DNA from: Oribacterium sp. UBA5894
GTDB taxonomy: Bacteria; Bacillota; Clostridia; Lachnospirales; Lachnospiraceae
Direction of reading: 5' to 3'
DNA: 22,271 bases
Assembly (NCBI GenBank): GCA_002431355.1
Contig: DJEQ01000114.1
Span: forward strand, 1 to 22,271
Of the stretch, positions 15,541 through 22,271 are shown piece after piece. The position numbers and the translations under genes are program-made. The notes beneath the pieces were generated by a model. It was given only the letters and a program-made list of their open reading frames with translations. It made no database searches and was not told the DNA's origin. Numbering within the stretch: the stretch's first letter is position 1; each line of letters opens with the position of its first letter.

Positions 15541-16632
15541 ATGGCAACAGTAGCTTTTATCGGTTTTGGTCTTATTGGAGGTTCCATTGCGAAGGGACTG
15601 AAGAAAGGAGACCCATCCACCAGAATCTTTGCTTATGCGCGAAATAAATCGAGCCTCGAAGTGGCCCAGGAGGATGGCATCGTGAACGTCGTCCTGGACT
15701 CTCCATACAGCGAGCGTTTAAAGGAAGCAGATCTCGTGTTTCTCTGTGCGCCAGTGGAGGCCAATGTCGCTTATCTTGAGGGTGTCAGCAAGCTTCTGAA
15801 GGAGGGCGCAGTTCTCACCGATGTCGGATCGACGAAAACCGCCATTTGCACGAAGGCACTGGCGCTCGGGCTCGGGGATCAGTTTATCGGCGGCCATCCG
15901 ATGGCCGGTTCAGAGCAGACGGGCTATGCTGCTGCAACGGATTATCTTTTCTCGAATGCCTACTACATTATTACGCCGATTTCGGATAATCCGGCGCTCG
16001 TAGATACGCTTCGAAATGTGGCAACCACTCTCGGTGCGATTCCGATCGTGGTCAATGCGGAGAAGCACGATGCCGCAACGGCAGCCGTTTCGCACCTTCC
16101 TCATATCATTGCAAGCTCCCTCGTTAATATTGTAAAGGACTCCGATGATGAGACCCAGCTCATGAAAACTCTGGCCGCCGGAGGCTTCCGTGACATTACA
16201 CGGATTGCAAGCTCGAGCCCGGAGATGTGGGAGCAGATCTGCAATACGAATCGGAAGCCGCTCGTCGAGCTTCTGGACCGCTACATTGCCGAGCTTCAGG
16301 ATATTTCCGCGTCCCTGAAGAAGGAGTCGTCGGATCTGAAAATCCTTCATATGTTTGAGTCCTCGAGAGAGTACCGGAACTCCATCAGTGCGAAAAACAA
16401 GGGTGTGCTGACGGCCGACTACAGCTTTTCCGTGGATATCGAGGACGAGGTTGGCGCCATCTCTACGATTTCTGTCATCCTCGCATCGAAGGGCATCTCC
16501 ATTAAGAACATGGGCATCAACAATAGCCGCGATCATGGTGAGGGCGCGCTTCGTATTTCCTTCTACGAGGAGGAGGCCAAGGAAAAAGCACGGGCCGTGC
16601 TCGAGCGATACCGCTATGATGTTCGGGCGTAA
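15541..16632 (+). CDS. tyrA: Prephenate dehydrogenase with C-terminal ACT domain
   Basis: TyrA oxidatively decarboxylates prephenate to 4-hydroxyphenylpyruvate with NAD(P)+, the branch to tyrosine. The 363-residue protein starts with a Rossmann domain, IGFGLIGGSIAKGL (GxGxxG at 8-13), then DVGSTKT (94-100), GGHPMAGSEQTGY (117-129), the helical domain with AAVSHLPHIIASSLV (181-195) and GGFRDITRIASSSPEMW (214-230), and a C-terminal ACT domain (about 293-362) with VGAISTISVILASKGISIKN, a likely site of feedback control by an aromatic amino acid. The start is clear: AAAGGGAG (15524-15531) ends 9 bases before the ATG. No other aromatic-pathway gene is adjacent, so it is probably regulated alone through its repeat-covered promoter. 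No clear terminator follows. Confidence 0.95.
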   Translation: MATVAFIGFGLIGGSIAKGLKKGDPSTRIFAYARNKSSLEVAQEDGIVNVVLDSPYSERLKEADLVFLCAPVEANVAYLEGVSKLLKEGAVLTDVGSTKTAICTKALALGLGDQFIGGHPMAGSEQTGYAAATDYLFSNAYYIITPISDNPALVDTLRNVATTLGAIPIVVNAEKHDAATAAVSHLPHIIASSLVNIVKDSDDETQLMKTLAAGGFRDITRIASSSPEMWEQICNTNRKPLVELLDRYIAELQDISASLKKESSDLKILHMFESSREYRNSISAKNKGVLTADYSFSVDIEDEVGAISTISVILASKGISIKNMGINNSRDHGEGALRISFYEEEAKEKARAVLERYRYDVRA

Positions 16633-16637
16633 TGTAG

Positions 16638-16643
16638 TATAAT
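16638..16643 (+). promoter_or_regulatory. Possible -10 element before the hybrid kinase gene
   Basis: A perfect TATAAT (16638-16643) lies 6 bases after the tyrA stop and about 116 bases before the kinase ATG. No -35 is recognisable at the right distance. The leader between them has a hairpin with arms AGAAGCGCCT (16683-16692) and AGGCACTTCT (16704-16713), one mismatch, without a U-tract. The promoter call is weak. Confidence 0.3.
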
Positions 16644-16759
16644 TAATAATATTACGTTCATTTTTTCTTCCGCACAGGATACAGAAGCGCCTTCGAAAGG
16701 ATGAGGCACTTCTATACCCCCTGTGAGAGAAAGCGTTCATAGAAAGAGTACAACCATTC

Positions 16760-18779
16760 ATGCCAAAAGAGGAGAATCTCCAGCTGAAAGCTGAAAAGAC
16801 CCGGCTCGTTCTGTCCGGTCTCAGCACCGACTATACGATTGCCTTCCTTGTCAATCTTGACACCGACGACTATGAAATCGTCTTTTACCAGAAAACCAAT
16901 CACGCGCAGGAGATGAAGAATGTCCGAACCTTCACGGAATATGTTGAACGCTATGCTGAAAGTGTCGTGCTTCCAGGGTTCAAGGAACTTCTGAAGACAA
17001 CGCTCAGCTGCGCCGATATGAAGAAGCGCTTTGAAACGGAATCCGATTATTTCTTTTCCTTTGAGACGATTCCCAATGCCGCCGGTCTGTCCTATTTTCA
17101 GGGACATATTGTCAAGGAATATTCTGAAAACGGTCATTATGCCCTTCTGGGCTTTCGAAGTGTGGATGAGGTCGTAAAGCAGGAGCGTTATTACAAGGAG
17201 GAGCTTCGAAAGGCCAACGAAGCCCTGCAGCATCAGCTGGATCTGATTACACATGCGATTCCGGGTGGCATTAAAATCAGTAATGATGATGAGGTCTATT
17301 CGTTCCGCTATGTATCTGAGCAGTTTGCAACCATGCTCGGCTATGCCTCCCCAGACGATCTCACTCATGGAGGCAAGCCATGGAAGCATCGTCGGTCTGG
17401 CCCACCCGGATGATCTGGAAACCGGCCTTGCGGATGCACTGGATCAGTACAGTCGAAGCGACCACTATGCCACGACCTATCGGGTGCGTTGCAAGGATGG
17501 CTCCTATAAGTACATTGAGGACCGTGGGCAGAAGGTGCAGTCCCCGGACGGGAAGATCGAGCACTGGAATCTGACTCTCGATAAGAACGATTATATGGAA
17601 AAGAGCATTGCTCTCGAATCTGAAAAACGGGCGAATAAAACCAAAACCGATTTTCTTTCGCGTATGAGCCACGATATGCGCACACCACTCAATGGTATTC
17701 TGGGGCTTCTTGAAATCTGCAGCCAGCATCCAGACGATCGTGCACTTGTGGATGCCAGCCGGACAAAAGCAAAAATTGCGGCGAATCATCTGCTGTCCCT
17801 TGTGAATGATACCCTGGAGCTGAATAAGCTCGGAACGTCCCAGTACAGCCTTCATGAGAAGGATTTCGATATGCGAATGCTGTACGCGGATGTTGAGACC
17901 CTGGCCCGCATGAATGCAGAGTCCAATGGTATTCAGCTTTTCATGGACGGGGATGTGCTGAATCCAGCCTGTCCATATGTACGTGGCTATCCGTTTGAAA
18001 TGAAGCGCATCTGTCTCAATCTGATTTCAAACGCCATTAAATATAATAAAGCGGAGGGCTCCGTGCACGTAACCCTGCATGAGATCCCGGTGGATGAGCA
18101 GACCGTGCGCCATGAGATCTGCGTGCAGGATACAGGCATTGGCATGCAGGAAGACTTTATAAAGAAAATCTTCCTGCCATTTACGCAGGCAGATCACGGC
18201 GCTCGCAGCACCTTTATGGGTACAGGTCTCGGGATGCCGATTGTAAAAGCTCTTCTGGACCGTATGGATGGCACCATTCAGATTGAAAGCACGGTGGATG
18301 TCGGCACCTGCATCACGGTCTCCATTCCGCTGAGACGAGCAGAGAAGCCTGTGTCGACAGAAAAAGCCCCACTGTCCCGAAAGCATACGAACCGGAGACT
18401 GCATGTCCTTCTTGCAGAGGACAATGAATTAAACCGTGACATTGCACGCTTTATGCTTGAGGATGCAGGAATAAAGGTCACACTGGCAGAGAACGGGCAG
18501 CAGGCCGTCTCACAGTTTTTGGCGTGTCCGGAAAACACCTTTGACGTCCTCCTCATGGACATCATGATGCCGGTCTTAAACGGCCTGGAGGCCACAAAGG
18601 CCATTCGCAGGTCGGATCATGCAGATGCAAAGACGGTGCCGATCTTTGCAATGACTGCGAACGCCTTCGATGAAGACCGTGAAAAAACACGCGCCGCGGG
18701 GATGAATGAGCACTTTACGAAGCCGCTCAATATGCACGAAGTCATTGAAAAAATAGAAGTGTACAGTAATGAATTTTAG
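16760..18779 (+). pseudogene. Hybrid sensor histidine kinase/response regulator, frame broken by 4-bp duplication
   Basis: Two overlapping frames code for one protein. The first (ATG 16760, stop TGA 17411-17413) has an N-terminal sensor region of unknown fold (1-140), a short helical linker and the first part of a PAS domain, to SPDDL. The rest continues in another frame: MEASHGSIVGLAHPDDLE completes the PAS, then a HisKA with MSHDMRTPLNG (His codon 17670-17672), an ATPase with NLISNAIKYN, DTGIGM and GTGLGM, and a receiver with AEDNELNRD, MDIMMP (Asp codon 18558-18560) and TKPL. Removing one CTCA at 17360-17367 gives an uninterrupted 671-residue protein with His303 and Asp599. No membrane segment is visible. 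The start has only a weak ribosome binding site. True mutation, phase-variable switch and sequencing error are not distinguishable here. In the native state a C-terminal fragment could start at ATG 17367, but no ribosome binding site precedes it. Confidence 0.85.
17360..17367 (+). repeat. CTCA tandem duplication causing the kinase frameshift
   Basis: CTCA is present twice in a row. With a single copy the codons read GAT CTC ATG GAG GCA, joining the two coding frames exactly where the PAS homology switches frame. The shape is typical of slipped-strand replication, although a 2-copy, 4-bp repeat is short for a hypermutable site. Confidence 0.8.
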
Positions 18780-18795
18780 GGAGGGAAACAGAACC

Positions 18796-20163
18796 ATGTA
18801 TGATGTCCTGATTATTGGCGCAGGCCCAGGAGGAATTTTTACCGCCTATGAGCTGATCGAGCGACGGCCAGACCTGAAAATAGCCATTTTCGAGCACGGG
18901 CACGAGCTCACCCAGCGAAAGTGTCCGATCGATGGTGAAAAAATCAAGTCCTGTATTCACTGTAAATGCTGCTCCATCATGAGCGGCTTCGGTGGTGCCG
19001 GTGCATTTTCAGATGGAAAGTATAATATTACAAACGACTTCGGCGGTACGCTCTACGAGTATATCGGAAAGAAGACCGCCATTGAGCTTATGGAGTATGT
19101 CGATGGCATCAACCTTCGTTTTGGCGGTGAAGGCACGAAGCTGTATTCGACGGCCGGTACGAAGTTTAAAAAGACCTGCATGCAGCATGGTCTTCATCTT
19201 CTGGATGCCTCGGTACGACATCTGGGAACCGATATCAATTATGTCGTGCTTCAGCATCTGTATGACCATTTGAAGGAGAAGGTCGACTTCTATTTTGACT
19301 GCTGCATCGATACCGTCGAAAAAAAGGAGAAGAGCTACAGGGTCTACAGCGGCGAGCGCGCCTTTGAAGGACGAACCTGTGTCATTTCTGCCGGTCGAAG
19401 TGGCAGTAAGTGGATGGAGAAGGTCTGCAGAGACCTCGATATTTCCACGAATTCAAACCGTGTTGACCTCGGTGTCCGCGTAGAGCTGCCGGCGGAGATC
19501 TTTTCAGATCTTACGGATGAGCTCTATGAAAGTAAAATCGTCTATCGCACAGAGAAATACGAGGATTACGTCCGTACCTTCTGTATGAATCCGAAGGGAG
19601 CCGTCGTCAATGAAAACACAAACGGCATCGTCACCGTAAACGGTCACAGCTATGAAGATCCGGCGAAGCAGACGAAAAATACAAACTTCGCACTGCTTGT
19701 AGCGAAGCATTTCTCCGAGCCGTTTAAGGATTCCAATGAATACGGCGAGAGTATTGCACGTCTCAGCAACATGCTGGGCGGTGGCGTCATCGTTCAGCGC
19801 TTCGGTGATCTCATCCGCGGAAAGCGCAGTACCGAGCAGCGCATCAACGAATCCTTCACCGTGCCAACCCTGAATGCGGCAGCAGGAGATCTGAGCCTTG
19901 TTCTCCCAAAGCGCATTCTCGATGGCATCATTGAAATGATTTATGCACTTGACAAGGTAGCGCCAGGAACCGCGAACGACGATACCCTGCTCTATGGCGT
20001 AGAAGTAAAGTTCTATAACATGGAGGTGGAAGTCGATCATAATCTGATGACACGCCATGAGGGACTTTATGTAATCGGCGACGGCAGTGGCATTACCCAT
20101 TCCCTGTCACATGCTTCGGCCAGCGGTGTCTATGTGGCACGTCAGCTCTGTGAAGCATTATAA
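18796..20163 (+). CDS. FAD-dependent dehydrogenase, COG2509 type
   Basis: A 455-residue flavoprotein of the uncharacterised COG2509 family. It opens with the dinucleotide-binding DVLIIGAGPGGIFTAYEL (GAGPGG at 8-13) and an acidic end of the second strand (IFEHG). A Cys-rich patch follows: Cys43, Cys53, Cys56, Cys58 and Cys59, running into SIMSGFGGAGAFSDGK, a family hallmark. The C-terminus has LYVIGDGSGITHSLSHASASG (about 427-447), the second FAD contact. The substrate is unknown; the patch could hold an iron-sulphur cluster or redox disulphides. The ATG at 18796 has AGGGAGGG (18778-18785) 10 bases upstream, overlapping the kinase stop codon; the in-frame ATG at 18769 lies before this site and is rejected. 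With 16 bases between the genes, it is probably co-transcribed with the kinase. Confidence 0.85.
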   Translation: MYDVLIIGAGPGGIFTAYELIERRPDLKIAIFEHGHELTQRKCPIDGEKIKSCIHCKCCSIMSGFGGAGAFSDGKYNITNDFGGTLYEYIGKKTAIELMEYVDGINLRFGGEGTKLYSTAGTKFKKTCMQHGLHLLDASVRHLGTDINYVVLQHLYDHLKEKVDFYFDCCIDTVEKKEKSYRVYSGERAFEGRTCVISAGRSGSKWMEKVCRDLDISTNSNRVDLGVRVELPAEIFSDLTDELYESKIVYRTEKYEDYVRTFCMNPKGAVVNENTNGIVTVNGHSYEDPAKQTKNTNFALLVAKHFSEPFKDSNEYGESIARLSNMLGGGVIVQRFGDLIRGKRSTEQRINESFTVPTLNAAAGDLSLVLPKRILDGIIEMIYALDKVAPGTANDDTLLYGVEVKFYNMEVEVDHNLMTRHEGLYVIGDGSGITHSLSHASASGVYVARQLCEAL

Positions 20164-20175
20164 TCAGTAAAGAAG

Positions 20176-20211
20176 GAAAGCCGCAGTCTTTGGTTAAAGC
20201 AGCTGCTTTTC
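20176..20211 (+). terminator. Imperfect hairpin ending in TTTTC after the flavoprotein gene
   Basis: GAAAG and GCAG on the left pair with CTGC and TTTTC on the right, with a CC bulge, and an inner CTTT / AAAG closes a GGTT loop. A perfect 14-base palindrome AAAGCAGCTGCTTT (20196-20209) is nested in it. The U-run is inside the stem, so this is at best a weak terminator. Confidence 0.35.
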
Positions 20212-20225
20212 ACGAAAACCGGAAG

Positions 20226-20297
20226 ACCGATGAAGCTTCGCCTGAAAAGGAAAGCCTCGTCAGTCTTTTTCTGATATTGTAACGAGCTTCCATCGGT
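20226..20297 (+). other. Long branched stem-loop in the 264-bp intergenic region
   Basis: ACCGATGAAGCTTCG (20226-20240) pairs with CGAGCTTCCATCGGT (20283-20297) along 14 bp with two single-base bulges. The 42-base internal part contains a second small hairpin, TCAG / CTGA (20260-20274). It is a 3' UTR structure or possibly a small RNA; no known riboswitch motif is recognised. A CAGAGCTCTG palindrome lies just after it (20309-20318). Confidence 0.45.
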
Positions 20298-20357
20298 GTC
20301 GATTCTTTCAGAGCTCTGCCTGCCCCACTAAATATTGGTACATATTTCACAATAATC

Positions 20358-20386
20358 TTGTAATAGATGCCTTTTTTTAGTAAAAT
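20358..20386 (+). promoter_or_regulatory. Promoter of the EF-G-like gene
   Basis: TTGTAA (20358-20363) and TAAAAT (20381-20386) are 17 bases apart, a good sigma-A promoter in an A/T-rich stretch (20331-20392) unlike its surroundings. Transcription would start near 20393, leaving a leader of about 35 bases with AGGAGGG 8 bases before the ATG. Confidence 0.75.
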
Positions 20387-20427
20387 ACTAACTATGAAAT
20401 CTTCGTATGCACAGGAGGGAAAGACTT

Positions 20428-22271
20428 ATGAAGGTATATGACACCGGAAACATACGTAACGTTGTTCTTTTGGGACATGGTGGCGCTGGTAAGACAACCG
20501 TAGCCGAAGCTCTGGCTTATGTCACCGGCACGACCACACGCATGGGCAGTGTTCCAGAGGGCAACACCGTTTCGGATTACGACAAGGAAGAAATCAAGCG
20601 CAAGTTTTCAATCTCCACCACAACCGTCCCGATCGAATACAAGGGCGAGCATGGAGATCTTAAAATAAATATTCTGGACACCCCTGGGTACTTCGATTTC
20701 GTCGGTGAAGTCGAGGAAGCCATTTCAGTGGCAGATGCTGCCATCATCGTGGTAAATGGAAAGGCCGGCATCGAGCCAGGCACCCTGAGAGCCTGGGATA
20801 TCTGTGAGAAGTTCCGCATTCCGCGTCTCTTTTTTGTGACCAACATGGATGATGATCATGCATCCTTCCGTCAGCTTGTACTGAATCTGGAGAAGCAGTT
20901 TGGGCGCTCCGTTGCACCATTCCAGATTCCGATTCGTGAAAATGAAAAGTTTGTCGGCTTCGTAAACGTCGTAAAGATGGAAGGACGTAAGTTTACCAAA
21001 CCGAACGAGTATGAGGCCTGCGAGATTCCAGAGTACGTTCAGAAAAACCTCGGCATCGCACGGAATGCCCTGCTGGAGGCTGTGGCAGAAACGTCGGATG
21101 AATTTATGGAGAAGTACTTCGGTGGCGAGGAGTTCACCGTAGAGGAGATTCAGTCGGCACTTCGGCAGAATGTAAAGACCTGCAGCATGGTCCCGGTGCT
21201 CATGGGATCCGGCGTCAATGTTCAGGGCTTCAATGTCCTTCTTCAGGTCATTGACAAATACCTCCCGTCACCGGATGAATTCGAAACCGTAGGCGTGGAT
21301 GTATCCAACGGGGAGCGCTTCACCGCAAAGTACAATTCCGATGCAACGCTGACTGCAAAGGTATGGAAGACCATCGTAGATCCTTTCCTCGGAAAGTATT
21401 CTCTTCTTAAGGTATGCACTGGTACCATGAAGCCAAATACCGAAGTCTACAACGTCCATAAAGAAGCAAACGAAAAGATCGGAAAGATCTACGTACTGCG
21501 TGGAAAGGAGGCCATTGAGGTTCCTGAGCTTCGTTCTGGAGATATTGGTGCCGTAGCGAAGCTGAGTGTCACAGCTACCGGCGATACCATGGCTCTTCGC
21601 AATGCGCCAATCATCTATCATGGACCACAGTTCTCCGCACCGTATACCTTTAAGGCCTATGCCGCAGAAAACAAGACGGAGGAGGATAAGCTGGCTACAG
21701 CACTTCAGCGCATGATGGAGGAGGATAAGACCCTAAAGACGGTCTCTGATCCAGAGAACCGTCAGTCCCTTCTGTATGGCATCGGCGATCAGCAGCTCGA
21801 TGTCGTCGCATCCGAAATCAAGGAGCGTTATAATGTGACCCTGGTTCTTTCGAAGCCTCGCTTTGCTTATCGTGAGACGATTCGGAAGAGTGCGAAGGTC
21901 CAGGGACGCTATAAGAAGCAGTCCGGCGGACATGGACAGTTCGGTGATGTTGTGATGCAGTTTGAGCCATCGGGTGATCTCGAGCATCCATATGTATTTG
22001 AAGAGCAGATTTTCGGTGGATCCGTTCCGAAGAACTATTTCCCGGCTGTTGAGAAGGGCGTACAGGAGTCCTGCGAAAAGGGACCACTGGCCGGCTATCC
22101 GGTCGTAGGCATCAAGGCTACGCTGCTGGATGGCTCCTACCATCCGGTTGATTCCTCGGATATGGCCTTTAAGACGGCCTCCTCCATGGCCTTTAAGGAC
22201 GCGTTTATGAAGTGTCAGCCAGTGCTTCTCGAGCCGATTGCTTCCGTGAAGGTGACCGTTCCAGATGCGAA
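20428..22271 (+). CDS. EF-G-like translation GTPase, second type (3' partial)
   Basis: The frame runs off the right edge; 614 codons are visible of an expected 680-700. It has the domain order of elongation factor G: a G domain with GHGGAGKTT (16-24, P-loop) and DTPGYFDF (84-91, canonical DTPGHVDF), a G' insert, domain II (around LTAKVWKTIVDPFLGK), domain III (around SDPENRQSLLYGIGDQQLDV) and domain IV (around SGGHGQFGDVVMQFEP); domain V is mostly missing. It differs from canonical EF-G: the N-terminus lacks AHIDAGKTT, switch I reads SISTTTVPIEY, and the NKMD base-recognition motif reads TNMD (138-141). I place it in the EF-G-like second-copy group of Clostridia, whose role is poorly defined (translocation, recycling, or a ribosome-protection-like role). 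AGGAGGG (20413-20419) supports the start at 20428. It has its own promoter. Confidence 0.88.
   Translation, partial: MKVYDTGNIRNVVLLGHGGAGKTTVAEALAYVTGTTTRMGSVPEGNTVSDYDKEEIKRKFSISTTTVPIEYKGEHGDLKINILDTPGYFDFVGEVEEAISVADAAIIVVNGKAGIEPGTLRAWDICEKFRIPRLFFVTNMDDDHASFRQLVLNLEKQFGRSVAPFQIPIRENEKFVGFVNVVKMEGRKFTKPNEYEACEIPEYVQKNLGIARNALLEAVAETSDEFMEKYFGGEEFTVEEIQSALRQNVKTCSMVPVLMGSGVNVQGFNVLLQVIDKYLPSPDEFETVGVDVSNGERFTAKYNSDATLTAKVWKTIVDPFLGKYSLLKVCTGTMKPNTEVYNVHKEANEKIGKIYVLRGKEAIEVPELRSGDIGAVAKLSVTATGDTMALRNAPIIYHGPQFSAPYTFKAYAAENKTEEDKLATALQRMMEEDKTLKTVSDPENRQSLLYGIGDQQLDVVASEIKERYNVTLVLSKPRFAYRETIRKSAKVQGRYKKQSGGHGQFGDVVMQFEPSGDLEHPYVFEEQIFGGSVPKNYFPAVEKGVQESCEKGPLAGYPVVGIKATLLDGSYHPVDSSDMAFKTASSMAFKDAFMKCQPVLLEPIASVKVTVPDA

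Noticed and set aside
17360..17367. Programmed -1 ribosomal frameshift to explain the two kinase frames
   Set aside because: Joining the frames needs +1 or -2, not -1, and no slippery heptamer is present. The CTCA duplication explains the offset exactly.

Overview
The window reads as chromosomal core DNA of a Clostridia-class Firmicute, most likely a Lachnospiraceae-type anaerobe. Evidence: the gene order pyrH-frr-uppS-cdsA-dxr-rseP-ispG-polC; a Gram-positive PolC replicase with the proofreading exonuclease inserted in its PHP domain; strong AGGAGG-type ribosome binding sites; a DUF1846 protein; an EF-G-like second GTPase; and a COG2509 flavoprotein. All genes lie on the + strand. I see no rRNA, tRNA, CRISPR array, insertion sequence or prophage gene. 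The genus cannot be fixed from the sequence alone.

Left part (1-4092): the 3' part of a long-form RsmH 16S rRNA methyltransferase (open at the left edge), then a DUF1846 protein with its own near-consensus promoter. The -35/-10 spacer of that promoter contains a hairpin plus U-tract that probably terminates rsmH. After a second terminator comes the most unusual gene, a 468-residue stand-alone relative of the C-terminal Kae1-like domain of the hydrogenase-maturation carbamoyltransferase HypF. Most of its catalytic motifs are eroded and no other hyp gene is visible.

Middle part (4116-15411): a compact run coding for UMP kinase, ribosome recycling factor, undecaprenyl diphosphate synthase, CDP-diglyceride synthase, DXP reductoisomerase, RseP site-2 protease, IspG and PolC, ending in a strong intrinsic terminator. 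It joins nucleotide supply, ribosome recycling, the MEP isoprenoid pathway (dxr, ispG) and its lipid-carrier product (uppS), phospholipid precursor supply (cdsA), envelope proteolysis (rseP) and replication (polC). Two hairpins lie between ispG and polC; the second can hide the upstream Shine-Dalgarno sequence of polC.

Right part (15443-22271): tyrA (prephenate dehydrogenase with ACT domain) has a promoter almost wholly covered by a 12+4+12 inverted repeat, a probable operator. Next is a hybrid histidine kinase/receiver gene broken by a 4-bp tandem duplication (CTCACTCA). Removing one copy restores a continuous 671-residue protein. It is followed by a COG2509 FAD-dependent dehydrogenase, a structured 264-bp intergenic stretch with a good promoter, and an EF-G-like GTPase that runs off the right edge.
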